Program-made: the position numbers and the translations under genes
The notes under the pieces: model-generated
Database searches by the model: none
What the model was told of the DNA's origin: nothing
Seen by the model: the letters and a program-made list of their open reading frames with translations, nothing else
In this document: piece after piece, positions 36,001-47,057 of the stretch
Numbering within the stretch: position 1 is the first letter of the stretch
Layout: each line of letters begins with the position of its first letter
Assembly (NCBI RefSeq): GCF_001625195.1
Contig: NC_054391.1
Span: 1,736,001 to 1,800,000 of the forward strand
DNA from: Drechmeria coniospora
Lineage: Eukaryota; Ascomycota; Sordariomycetes; Hypocreales; Ophiocordycipitaceae
Length of the DNA stretch: 64,000 nt
Direction of reading: 5' to 3'

Positions 36001-37256
36001 ATGCCGTGGCCGACTGGCACTACAACACCCGGCATATAGAGACATGCGCGGCCATGGGGGACGAGGAGACTGCCATCGAGCCGCGTAACGACGGGGATAG
36101 CGAGGGCCAGACGAATAAGCAGTCGAAGGCGAACAAGGACGATGCATCCAGGAAGCCAAAGAAACGGAAGAGGTTTACTGGGAACGAGGATGACAACACC
36201 GCCGACTCACACTGCGGGCCCGAGGACGCCCTCGAAACCATGCGCGACCAGCCCACACTCTCCAGGGTGGAGCAAGGGGGGGCAAAGCGTCGTCGCGACG
36301 ATGCCGACACCAGCTATTCGGGCGATATCTCCAGCGACTCATCAGATAGCCTAGCACCCAACGAGGTCGAAACTGGGCGACCCGCTAAGCGCCAGCGAAG
36401 ACGCAGGACCAAGGATGACGACGGGCTGTATCAGTACTCGTCCGATGAGGATTCAGCCGATGGACTTTTGCCGGACGAAGACGACTTGCGCCGTGAAGAG
36501 AGCGCAGGCGACGAGGAGACGGCGGACCAGGCCGAGTCCCAAATCTTCACCGAGGCGGGCGAGACTGAGCGGCCGAAGAAAGCGTTTGTCGTCTCTTCTG
36601 GAGAGTTGGACGGTGAGTATCGGTATGCCAGCGATGGATATGGACGGCGGAAGAGACGCAAGATTTTCGTTCAGAGCAAAGCGATGGCGACGGCAAAGGA
36701 TGCAGCATCTCTGCCGAAGCAGGGAGCTAATCAGACCACCAACCGGACGACGGAGCACCGCAGAAACGAGCTTGTCGACGAGGCTGCTGCCACCCATGAA
36801 CGCCCTGTACCCCTGGAAGTTCCAGTAGCACAAGAACCGGCTCGATCCCCAACAAGTTCGTCTGACCATGCGAATGGGTCACCCTTGGATCAAAATGATG
36901 CTTCTGAAGCTGCTTCAAGACCACCAGCACCTCCTCCTGCCTCTCCTCCCGACCCATCGAGGACTAGCACCAAGCAGGTCAAGAAGCCCACAAACAAGAA
37001 GGCCGCAGGAAAGAGAAGGAAGAAAGCTACAGCTAAGGCCGTACCCAAACCCAAGCCACTGCCAAAGCCTGCGAAGGCTGCTGTGCGAAGGAAAGCGACC
37101 GTGAAGAAGGAGGCAACGCCAGATGGGACGCCGACATTGTCGTCAATACCATTAGCGGACCATATCGTAGCGACGGAGGCAAATACGCAAAAGGATGGTA
37201 GGCCATTGCGACGGTCAACGCGGACCCGAATCAGAACCCAAAAGACGCGAGCCTAG
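33079..37256 (+). CDS. large uncharacterised protein with tandem zinc-binding modules and a basic C-terminus
   Basis: Two exons are inferred, 33079-33115 and 33172-37256 (phase 1), giving 1373 residues. The main frame has no ATG between the stop at 33165 and a TTG at 33252, so a short first exon beginning M-D-D-N-T-G-Q-F with a GTGAGC donor is the best start. The acceptor at 33171 is the first that keeps the frame; one at 33222 is also possible. Residues 1-640 have no family I recognise. A zinc-finger-like segment (C-P-Y-P-Q-C...H...H, then C-I-W-C...H...H) lies near 708-765. Modules of the form F-C-x2-C-G...H...C follow: three clear copies between 834 and about 970, with a variant C-N-F-C-K-D-C-G in between. 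After 985 the chain is acidic and serine-rich with K-R-R-R clusters, and it ends in a lysine/proline-rich tail like linker histone or AT-hook regions. A nuclear, chromatin-linked role is inferred, not shown. It is convergent with MSH6 (337 nt between stops). Confidence 0.82.
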
Positions 37257-37593
37257 AGCCGTAGAAATGATGCGGGCATTTGTATTTTCCAGGCTGGATA
37301 TCGGTGTCGTGGATGGCCAGCCTTGATTTCTGCTTTCCATGTTCTGTTTGCGTCCTGGAGAATAACATGTCAGTTGGGCCGTGAACAGTTTTGCTTTCCA
37401 CGCCGCGATTCCTTCTGTGCGAGCAACTGGAGAGAAGAGAGGAGATGAGATGCCAACGGAAATATCCCTTTTGTACATAGCAATTATTATTGGACGCGTC
37501 GTCTGGCGTCGTCGACCTGTCATGATTATAACACGCCGCAATGGCAAGCCGGCCTGTAATTCCTGCATGTCTCGAGCCTAACCTCTGCTGCCA

Positions 37594-40500
37594 CTACAAA
37601 CGCTCAATTGCTTCGAGGAGCACCCCAACTGCCCCGTTGCCAACGTCACCCTTGTCACCTAGAAGCGCGCTCACATCGCTGAGAAGGCCCAGGGGGATGT
37701 AGCATCCAGTCTTGGCCTTTTCCAAGCTCTCCTTCAGCCGGCTCGTGTGCTCCCACTCCTTCGCCGCCACCTCGGCCCTCTCGATGACGCGCGTCGCGAT
37801 GCCGCACATGGCCGCGCAGTGCATGCCGAAGCTGCCCTCGGCAACGCCGTCTTCCAGCTTATACATGAACGTCACCCGGCGCTCCTCCTCATCGACGTGG
37901 ATCTGCATTCGCCGGGCACGGATCTCGGGGTGGTTCTCAAACTCAGTCGCCAGCGAGTGGTAGTGGGTGGCAAAGAAGCCGACGCAGCCAATATGAGTCG
38001 CGACGTGGTGCAGCACCGCCTGCGCGACGGCAACACCGTCGTACGAACTTGTTCCGCGTCCGAGCTCGTCCAGGATCACCAGCGACCGCGGCGTCGCCTC
38101 GGCGAGGATCTTCTTCGTCTCCGAAAGCTCCACGAAGAAGGTCGACTGCGCCGCGAAAATGTTGTCGTTGGCACCCAGGCGGGACATGATGCGATCGACG
38201 GGTGTAAGTCGCGCAGACACGGCTGGGACGAAACATCCAATCTGGCCCATGATGACGGCCACGCACGTCTGCAAATGGGCGTCAGCTTGAGTGCATTGCA
38301 GCGTCTAAACAGGGGAGCACGTACCATGCGGAGAACGGTCGATTTGCCGGCGGCGTTGGCGCCCGTGAGCAGGTCGATCTTTGCCTTGTCGCCGCCGAGT
38401 TTGATGTCGTTGGGAATGAAGTCATCGACGCTGTTCATCATGCAGGGGTGTCGCAAGCCCTCTAATTCCACGACGCTTCGCTCCTCGTCAACAAACATCG
38501 GCCTGCAGCTCGGCTGTCCCAGAGACGACGATGTCCTCGCGAGGCTGACGAGGCAGTCCAGCTGCGAGACAATCGCAATGGCGCGCAGCCAAGTGGAATA
38601 ATCAACATCAAACTTCTTGAAGAAGCGCAGGGAGACCTCTCGAACAAGCTGCGAATGCGTTTCTTCCGCTTCTTGCAGCTCCCGCACGAGCTGAGTGAGC
38701 TCCGCAAAGTACCATCGCTTGACATCTTTCGTCGCCGACATCTGCCGCCAGCTCGAAGGGACTTTGGCTGCTTTTGGCGCCTCCAACTGATAGATCTCCT
38801 TGCCGACGTCGGTAAACTTGACACCCTTGCATTTGAGCTCGGACTTTTTCGCACGAAGCAGCTCCTGGAGCTGCCCTTTGATCTCTTCCATGTTGTCCAG
38901 GCTCCGATCAAAATCTTCATCGATGCCACGCTCCGGTATGAGCAACTTGTCGTCCCGCGCCATGCGGCGGTCAAAGGCCGTCCGCCAATAGCTCAGAGGT
39001 TCTTCGAGGTCGGGCATGGCCAAAACGAGCTTGTCGACGAGGTTGCTGCCGCCCTTGAACGCGCCGAGGAGGCCCATGGTGTATTCTATCTGCTCAAAGC
39101 CCTCCAAGACACGCACAAAGTCCTCGGGCTTGCACACGCCAGCGTGGATGCGCGAGATGAGCCGCTCCAGATCAGGCATCTTGACAAGCTGCGACGCAAA
39201 CTGCTCGCGGACCGACGGATCCGCGTTCATCATCTCCACCGCATCCAACCGATCGTTGATGCGATCGATGTGGCAGAGGGGATGGGCAACCCACTTCCTA
39301 AAGAGGCGCTTCCCGAACGGCGTCACGCACTTATTCAGCAGGTTAAACAGCGTCCCCTCGGTGCCGGCGTTGACCGAGTTGGAGAACAACTCCAAGTTGA
39401 CGAGCGTCTGACCGTCGAGAACGAGCGTTCCGTTCTTTTGGATCGGGTCGTACGTTTCAAAGTTGCCCTGGGAGATGAGGGGGCCCTCGAGCTTGAGAAA
39501 CTTGAGGTAGGACACGAGAGCGCCCATGGCGGACATGACGAGGTCGTCGTCTTTGTGCATCTGCAGGGCTTTGGGCCAGTCGTCGGCGAAGTAGCCTCCT
39601 GAGTTTAGTTCCCTGCGAGACACATCGGCATCCCAGAACTCGATGCCTGGCTTCAGATGGGTCCAAATAGTCGTGGGGCTCGTGTTGTTCTTGAGGATTC
39701 GGAGCGCTTTGGTGGACAGGCGCGACCTTTCGAGAAGTAGCTCACGCGGTCCCGTCTGAGCAATGAGGGTTTCGAACTTTGTCAAGTCGGCGTCATCGAC
39801 GAATGCCGATAAATGGAAGCGACCGGTAGCCGTGTCCGCAAAGGCGATGCCGAAGGCCGGCATGCCATCCAACTCGGACTCCTTGACGGCAAGGCAGTAG
39901 GCGGCCATGTCATCCTGAAGCATACCACCATCGACCAGAGTCCCCGCCGTCAGAACGCAGGCCAGCTGGCGCGAAATGACCTTGTCGGCCTTTTTGTTCT
40001 TGTCTTGGCGCTCGCGCATCTCCTTGCCCAGGTTGGTCTCCATCTGGTCGACGCGAGCGACCTTGTACTGCTTGGCGATGAACTGGTTGACCCAGTGGTC
40101 CAAGGAGCTCTCGGGAACGCCCACCATGCGCATGTTGACACGGTCCGTCATCTTGAAGTCGAACTCCTGGTGGCCGACGGTGGCGTCATTCTCGTACAGC
40201 TCGTAGAACTTTCCTTTTTTGAAAAAGACGATGGTATCCCACAGGTTCTGCTTGATCTCCCAGTACTGCTTCTCGAAGGGCGAGAACTTGGCCCAGGCCA
40301 TGGGTGGAATGTAGATTGTGCGTGGGTCGTAATCCGGGTCCCCGCGAGCGCGCCGCTCTTTGTCCTTGATATTGGCAAGCCAAGGGTAGCGGTCTTCCGG
40401 CTCCCTCGTGTGTGCCTTTTCCTTGCCCGTTGGATCTCTGGCACGGTCGGCACGGGCCGTGACAGGACGTCTGTCGGTTGACTCGGGGTCATAGCTCCAC

Positions 40501-41310
40501 AGCGCCGCAGTAGAACTCGACGCGTCTATCGGAGCCTCCATGTCCGCGTCCAACACGACGTCGGCGTCGGCGGCTGCGGGATGCTGCTGAGGCGACGATG
40601 CTTGGGAAGAAACGTTGGCACGCTTTCGTGATGCTACTGGCTTCGAGGGTCGCTTGCGCTTTTTCGGCCTATCCTCGTCGGATTCGGAGGCTATAAAGTC
40701 GTCCATGTCATCTGTTCTGTCAGCATTCGTCACCTGCGCCGAGAGGCGGTGGAAACACACCATCATCATCGTCGTGCTGCATTTCGTCCTCCTCGTACTC
40801 GTCCTCGTGCTTGACGGCGGGCCGCCGACGCCGTGCCGATTTGGAAGCGTATGTGAATGGTTCGTCGTCGGAATCGGACGCTTCGGCGTAGCTGATGGGC
40901 TTTTTGGCCTGCAAATGTTAGGTCTTTCCTCCATCGCCGCCCCATGAGGAGGGAGATGGTACCTTGCGCGTCGGGCTCGAGCCTTCCGCCGCCTTCGATG
41001 TGGCCAGATTACTTGCACGTCTCTGCGAAGACATGACGGCCGGCAACCGTTCGTTTTCCTGGGAGCTGCTGGGCTCGATGGCGTCGCTGCTTGCCACAGG
41101 GGTCGAGAGTTTTGAGGCCTTTGGCTTCGGCGCCGGAGGTGGTGGCGGCGGCAGCGAGTTCGCCTCCGTTTCCTTCAGACAGGGTGGTGATGCAGTTGCC
41201 GGTGATGATTTTTGAAAGAACGAGACGATAGATCGCTGCTTCGACGACGATGGTGTGGGGGTCGACTTGGGCGCGCGCGCAGGCGTGCGAACAATCTTGT
41301 CGCCTGCCAT
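37594..41310 (-). CDS. MSH6: DNA mismatch repair protein Msh6
   Basis: It pairs with Msh2 to form MutS-alpha, which recognises base mismatches and small loops in nuclear DNA. Four exons are inferred: 41310-40963, 40908-40761, 40711-38325 and 38268-37594 (introns of 54, 49 and 56 nt), giving 1185 residues. A PCNA-binding PIP box Q-R-S-I-V-S-F-F sits at 25-32. An acidic and basic linker follows, then the mismatch-binding domain with the diagnostic F-Y-E at 334-336 (G-K-F-Y-E-L-Y-E). The connector, lever and clamp regions follow. The ATPase has Walker A G-A-N-A-A-G-K-S-T at 949-957, Walker B L-V-I-L-D-E-L-G-R-G-T-S, and the F-F-A-T-H-Y-H switch. The family is certain and the F-x-E motif separates Msh6 from Msh2. 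The 49-nt second intron joins two acidic runs (D-D-D-D to D-M-D-D-F) and is the least certain junction, although phases close exactly. Confidence 0.95.
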
Positions 41311-42148
41311 GATGGCGACCAGCGGATCACGGAACAAGGGAAATACGGCGAACAAAGTGATCCGTGGACAGGAACCGTTCGATTAGTATGACAAGGAACG
41401 AAAACAAACGCAATGGCGGCAGTTGGCGGTGATGATGTATATCTAGTGAGGAAGTCGTGAGAGGGGAGTAGTCAATACTAGGTGAACAGAACAAAGTGCA
41501 AGTGCAGAGAACCGCGTCGCGTAAATGGACCCGTGTCGGTAGCTCTGGCTGTCGCGTAAAGAGCAAGGGTTCAGGGAGGAGACTACGGTGCTAATTCCAT
41601 TTATAAGCACTGTGACACTACCACCGTACGTACCATGTATTAATACTCCGTACTCTGTATCCGTACGTCCGTACGAAGAACGTACAACTAATACCTCTTA
41701 TTAATTATTACGGGGTATCCGTACAGTACATGGCACCACAGAGAAATTACCGGAGTACTCCGTACTGTAAGTATAACCCCATGCCATCGTCAGAAGAATT
41801 GTGAATACGGAGTACAAAAGTAATGCTACATAACCTCCTTAAGAAGGGGTGGGTCAACTTGGCGCACTGTGCGTTGGTACGCCATTGCTGGGCTGGCAGT
41901 AAGAACCAAGAGTTCCTGCCATCGTCAAGTTCAACACCATGATTGCTCTTGCTTTTTGCCAATCTACTGCCAGGATCAATGGCTAATCACGCACTTTAAT
42001 GCCTGCTGAGAGGCCTGTTCAACCAGCTTCAGCTTCATTTTGTTCCTTGTCGCCGTGGAGAGGCACCTTGTTCGTCACGGACGCTGTCTGGTCTCATCCC
42101 AAGTGCGAGTTGTGTTATCCGACGAAAGCAGACGTCACATTCCAATGG
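41311..42148. other. intergenic spacer, GTAC-rich
   Basis: This is the promoter region of MSH6 with TACTCCGTAC copies at 41644 and 41756 plus further CCGTACGTCCGTAC words around 41660-41685. No gene seen. Confidence 0.5.
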
Positions 42149-43408
42149 TCAGTCATTCGATGGCTTCTTCGACCGTTTCGACCACCGTCCTGCCCAGAGC
42201 CTCGCCATAAACTTCCAATACCGCCACCCCGTTGCATGTCCCGCCTGGAGATTCTTCCTCGACGCGGCCACCATGGCAGCCGCACGGGGAAGACTGATGT
42301 CGTCGTAGGCAGCCATGGCCTCTCTCAGCGAGGTTGTCTCCTGACACAGCTGCCAGGCCAGGTCCCACCCATCCGACAGCGCCAGGTTGACCCCGAAGCC
42401 GGCAAAGGGACTCAGCGCATGGTTGCTGTCCCCAATGAAGACGACGGGCATCCGGTCCAGCTTTTGGTGCCGGAAAGGCTCCTTGTCGTGGGCGTTGATG
42501 CACATGACCGTGTTGAGATCTGTGCGGCCGACCATGGCCTGGAAAGGTTCTCGGAAATGGGCGCCTAGCTCGGCTGCCCGTGTCACGACCGCTTCTGCGT
42601 TCGAACGATGCAGAGCCGACGCAGGCTCCCTCTCAAGATGGCCAACCAGCCAGACGACCGTCTTCTCGTCAACGGGAGAATAGAAGCACGAGATACCCCG
42701 GCTGGACATGATGAACCCCCAGTCCATGCCCGGCGGATTCGGGACGCCGTCGTCAAAGGTTGCCAGACCACCTCTCAGAACGGCACCGGCGTACTGCAAT
42801 TTGTCGTCTGGGCGAAACCAAGCGCGGAGTCTGCTGATGGCCCCATCGGCAGCTACCAGGAAATCACAGTCCCTTTCCACCGTTTCATCACCCTGCCTGA
42901 TGCGGATCCGCAACTCTCCGGTGCCGAGCTTCTTCACCGACAAGCACTGGGAATCCCATTGAATCCGACCATACTCCCAACCTTCGACAGCGTCGTTGAG
43001 TATCCGCCGCAACCTCTTTCTCGAAATGCGCACGCTCGCCGTCGGCAGACCATGCAAGGGCTTCTGCTCCAGACGCACCCGTTCCTGCCAGCTGGGCCCC
43101 CAAATCTTGAACATGGCGGTCCCGTCAGCACCCGAGACGGCCTGTGCGAGTACCTCGTCGACGAGGCCGATCTTTTGGAGAGCCACGAGGCCGCCGGCTT
43201 CGCTGTGGCCGGAGATGGAAACGCTGTAGCTCTCGGCATCGCGTCGGCCGGCTACGTCGCTGGAGTCGCGATCGAAGACGACGACGGTCGGCGGCGTCCA
43301 CGATGGGTCCCAGAGCTTGCGTAGGCTGGCGACAAATGCTGAGCCGGCAATGCCTCCACCGGCGACAAAAATGGTCTTTCCTTGCAGAAGATGCATGCTA
43401 TCGGACAT
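42149..43408 (-). CDS. FAD-dependent monooxygenase (FAD_binding_3 type)
   Basis: Single exon, 419 residues. Enzymes of this class use NAD(P)H and oxygen to hydroxylate or epoxidise aromatic or other small molecules; the substrate is not evident. The FAD-binding Rossmann motif G-x-G-x-x-G is at residues 17-22 (A-G-G-G-I-A-G). The mid-protein D-G motif appears as V-A-A-D-G-A-I-S-R-L-R near 200-210. The second FAD motif G-D-S-N-H-A-L-S-P-F-A-G-F-G begins near 326 and is followed by N-L-A-L-S-D-G-W-D-L-A-W-Q-L, the standard flavin-contact helix. There is no membrane anchor or signal peptide. It lies beside the NPP1-type gene in the same direction, but about 1.1 kb separates them and nothing suggests a shared pathway. 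Confidence 0.92.
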   Translation of the reverse strand: MSDSMHLLQGKTIFVAGGGIAGSAFVASLRKLWDPSWTPPTVVVFDRDSSDVAGRRDAESYSVSISGHSEAGGLVALQKIGLVDEVLAQAVSGADGTAMFKIWGPSWQERVRLEQKPLHGLPTASVRISRKRLRRILNDAVEGWEYGRIQWDSQCLSVKKLGTGELRIRIRQGDETVERDCDFLVAADGAISRLRAWFRPDDKLQYAGAVLRGGLATFDDGVPNPPGMDWGFIMSSRGISCFYSPVDEKTVVWLVGHLEREPASALHRSNAEAVVTRAAELGAHFREPFQAMVGRTDLNTVMCINAHDKEPFRHQKLDRMPVVFIGDSNHALSPFAGFGVNLALSDGWDLAWQLCQETTSLREAMAAYDDISLPRAAAMVAASRKNLQAGHATGWRYWKFMARLWAGRWSKRSKKPSND

Positions 43409-44486
43409 TACCTGGACGTCGGGACCATTCCACGCCAGCCGCCATGCTCAGGGGAGCAACCAGCGGGCTTCTGATATAGATGTAGGGGCGTGAAAGGGAC
43501 GCTGAAGAGAGCCGGGGCCGATATTGATCGACAGCAACTCGTGGAGATGTCCGTCGTTGCACAGTACAATGCGACCCCTCCCTCATCCCTGCCGTCGTCG
43601 GCTCATCCGTTTTTCGGTTGCCAGTGGTCACAAAGCAATGCAACAAGGATCAGCATTGCCTTTAAGGGCGACCAAACCGGCAACTGCATACACGTAGTTG
43701 CTGTCTTGAGACAGCCATCAGTTCGTCCTTGATTTCATTTGTGAGGAGAGCGCCAATGTCTTGGTCAATGTCTTATCCCCCACAGCGGCGGCTCATTGAT
43801 GGCCTCTCTGCCGAGGCCGTCACACCGCCTCCTTACGCCTTCGTCACGTCGATTCACCAGGCGATATGAGCGACGAGCATGGACAACACAAAATGTGTTG
43901 GCAGATGATAATAATATTCATCGACGCAATTCAGTTTACATCACCCGCGGACGATTTGCAACATGTTTACAGCCTAGGGTCGTCCGCATAGTGCCATGCT
44001 GACGACTGCTTGCCGCGAAGTGAAGCGCAGTGCAGTGTGGCACGCATGTCGCCGAAGTGCACGAAATATCCCTTCATGGGGTACGAACCGACAGCGGAGC
44101 GCATAGTTGGGGTTCGTGCGAGCTTATGGGTTGTGCTAGTTTCTATATTTCTATATTTACCCGGATTTCCAGTCATGCATTCTCCATCACATCTTTCCGA
44201 TTTGTGTCCAAAAACGAATTTCCCCAGACTTGGTTCAAGGAATGCGAGAATGGCTAGACTCGCGATCTTTCCGTGAGGGCGGGGCTGATGGCGCTGCATC
44301 TACAGGGATTCTTCAGCGACGATGGCACGCCATGAGCCATGACGGAGCGGCCCGAGACTTTACTTAGGTTCCGTCGTTGCTCCTCAACGCCCTCATCCAT
44401 CGGCCTTTCGTCGCGGAAGGTATCGAACCGTTGTTGGCATCACCATCATCATCTCATCCTCGTGGACATTCCAATGGTCGAGGCGT
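43409..44486. other. intergenic spacer
   Basis: No supported gene. The 150 bases upstream of 43408 are the likely promoter of the monooxygenase; 44340-44486 is the presumed 3' UTR of the NPP1-type gene. Confidence 0.5.
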
Positions 44487-45395
44487 TCAGGGATATCCGG
44501 GCGACCCATCATCGAGGTTAAAGTCAAATTTGAAGCTCGGCAGCTTCCGTCTGATGGCATCGACGGATTTTTTGAGATTGCCAGCCAGGGTATCGTCACG
44601 GATCGCCATGGTCGCGGCACCAAAATCCCACGCCGACAGGCTATTCCTCAGCCCGACGTTCGGGAACCCGTTCCATGACAGCAGGTCGCTAAGCCACCAC
44701 ACACCTTTGTGGTTCTCCGGTGGCTCGTCGGTCTTTCCCTTGCTCCAGCGGAAGTAGTGAGTGCCAATAAGTCCGTCCTTGTTGTACACAACCTTGACGT
44801 GCGTACCCTGTTTGGGAATGTCGTCCCACAGGCGTGCATCATAGCCACCGTGGGCGCTCGCGGCCCCGAAGACGGGCTTGCCATCCTTGGTCCACACGAT
44901 GATGTGCTCCCAGTCGTACTGGTGGCCAATGCAGATGCGGTCGCCGATGTCCTTTTCGAAAAAGTAGTCATATACGTACGCGCACCAGCCGTTGTTGCAC
45001 CGCTGCCGCGAGTACACGTTGCTGTGGTCCAGATCGAACTCGTCACGGCAGCCTTCGGTATTGGACTCGTGCCTGGAACGCCCCCGGTCGATATGGCCGT
45101 CCATACCGATGGCCGGCACATTGTAGCAACTATCGGTATCGAAGTCGACGGCCGGCTGCCACATCTTGTCCAGGGCTGTGAAGCGTGCCGGCAACGGCAG
45201 CGGCGGCTCGGCGTCGAAGTCTTTGTCATCACAGAGCCCATTGGCGGAGACGGGTTCCGTCAGGATGTAGACCGTGCCATCCTGATATATGGCTTGAGTG
45301 GATGTCAACCCCGAGCCGTTGCGTGGGAACTCCTGGATCGACTGGGCTCCACCAAGAGCGCCGAACGCAACCAACGGGAGGGAGACGCGGCGCAT
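44487..45395 (-). CDS. NPP1 family (necrosis- and ethylene-inducing-like) secreted protein
   Basis: Single exon, 302 residues, with a short signal peptide (M-R-R-V-S-L-P-L-V-A-F-G-A-L-G-G-A). The family is the NLPs, secreted proteins found in microbes, of which only some members damage plant membranes. The central heptapeptide, usually G-H-R-H-D-W-E, is here G-H-Q-Y-D-W-E, with two substituted positions, followed by H-I-I-V-W. Several cysteines (including C-N-N-G-W-C) could form disulfides. The conserved A-H-G-G-Y region and the tail segment with W-L-S-D-L-L-S-W-N are present, so the domain is complete. Because the key motif is altered, plant-toxic activity cannot be assumed. In a fungus that may be insect- or nematode-associated, a non-plant role is plausible. 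The open frame extends further upstream, but the signal peptide supports this ATG. Confidence 0.92.
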   Translation of the reverse strand: MRRVSLPLVAFGALGGAQSIQEFPRNGSGLTSTQAIYQDGTVYILTEPVSANGLCDDKDFDAEPPLPLPARFTALDKMWQPAVDFDTDSCYNVPAIGMDGHIDRGRSRHESNTEGCRDEFDLDHSNVYSRQRCNNGWCAYVYDYFFEKDIGDRICIGHQYDWEHIIVWTKDGKPVFGAASAHGGYDARLWDDIPKQGTHVKVVYNKDGLIGTHYFRWSKGKTDEPPENHKGVWWLSDLLSWNGFPNVGLRNSLSAWDFGAATMAIRDDTLAGNLKKSVDAIRRKLPSFKFDFNLDDGSPGYP

Positions 45396-47057
45396 TCTGA
45401 GCGTGTTTATACGCGTGGGTCCGACAGACAGCGGAAATGGGTGCAAGACCCTACGTGAGCGAGTGCACAAGTAGGAGGGGAAAGCATACAAGTCGCGACA
45501 TCGGTTCCAAACAGTCTCCCAAGGAAGTGTCTGAAGTCCAAGCTGGTTTAAATGCCAAAATCCAGCTCATCATTCTCGCCAACAGGGGGGTACCGGTCAT
45601 GGGGATGCTCCTTGGGACTCGTCGAGAGACCCTTGGAAGGCTCCCGTGCCATTCTTCACGAGGCTGCTTTGGCACGCCGCAAACTATTTCTAGGCAAGTC
45701 ATCATACATCTAGGTCGCATCCAGCTCAAGGCCTAGGCACCCCCTGGCACTATGGTGGCTAGCGAATCCATCCTATAGACCTTTGATACAGCCTATGAGG
45801 GGTGTTGAAGTTCTAGATCGGCAGGCAACAAATCGGGGTAGGATCGCGTACCCCAGGACCCGGTCATGCAACCACAAGCCGCACCCCATGAAGCAGTCAT
45901 ATTCCCTTACCAGCACGGGACAAGAAACCAACTAGAAGTCCGTCCAACTGCGGAGTGGAGATGGTTGAGAGAAACTGGCAAAACAACCATCTGCCCTCGG
46001 GCGGCCCTTGATACAGTCGGCCTCCACCATGACATCTTCCATAAAGGAGATGGCCGCAAAGAACCAACTGAATAGTGTTCCGTAAGGATGAAATTTATCT
46101 ACCCCATCACTTTCTAGATCATCATACAGCATCCAAAAGAATGCATGATTCCATCCTGACTGCCCCTTACATCATGCGGTATTACCTACCTTCCGATCCA
46201 GGAAAGCGAACCAACAACTGGCTTCCTACGACTGAACGCAGCGTCGGTTTAGCTGTCATTCATCAGCAAATACAGGATCAGGCGCCTAAGACCAGTGTTG
46301 ACAAGACAGCAGCCATTCCGAGTCGATGGTTGATTCCGTAAGTGATGCATAAAAAACCACCTACCGTTTGTGCCCTAGCGGCACTCTGGAGGGATAAGTT
46401 GGTGTGTGCTTCTACACAATCTTTAGGAAAGTCCAAGCTCTGTGATGGAGGGCACGAGGGACGTGGAAATTCTTGTAGAAGAATGAGAACGAGCTCCCCA
46501 CAATAGGCGACAACTTCAAAATCCCCGTTCATGATTCCAGGGAAATGTTAACAAGAGAGCCCAGACTCTAGTCCTGAAGAAGCAGTCGACGAGAATGTCT
46601 CATTTCCAAGCTTGGCACTAGCAGCAGAGCGCACCTAAATTTAGTTTGTGAAACGGAATCATGCCGAGCATTCCAAGCATTCCAAGGCATATATATGGTT
46701 GGCTGTTGCATTTCGACCCCCCCCCCCCCCTTCCTCCCAAAGGCCGCGGTTTTGGGCATGATTATGGTCGATTTTTGGGGTACCGGAAGTTTATAATTCG
46801 CACGCGCGGCTGGCCAAGATCGGTAAGCGTCATGCACTTCGGCTCACACACGCCGCACGAATATGTCTAGAGTGCGGTGCATTTCTCGACCGCCACCCCA
46901 CATTTGCACCCGGCTGGTGCTGGTGTAAGTACACTTGCCCCTCATCCCTAGAAAAACATCGAACTGGTGCAAAGTTGGATTCCTGTCATGATCCAAGTTT
47001 ACACGTCGAGCTTGCACCTCGCCGTCCAACTTCTACCGACGGCAGCAAACAAGGTCG
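45396..47057. other. intergenic spacer
   Basis: About 1.7 kb with no recognisable gene. It separates the divergent NPP1-type and DPH2 genes and contains a 14-base C run at 46717-46730. Confidence 0.5.
46717..46730 (+). repeat. poly-C run (14 bases)
   Basis: Uninterrupted C run about 330 nt upstream of the DPH2 start codon. Confidence 0.95.

Noticed and set aside
38655..39602. 315-codon plus-strand open frame
   Set aside because: Antisense of MSH6 exon 3.
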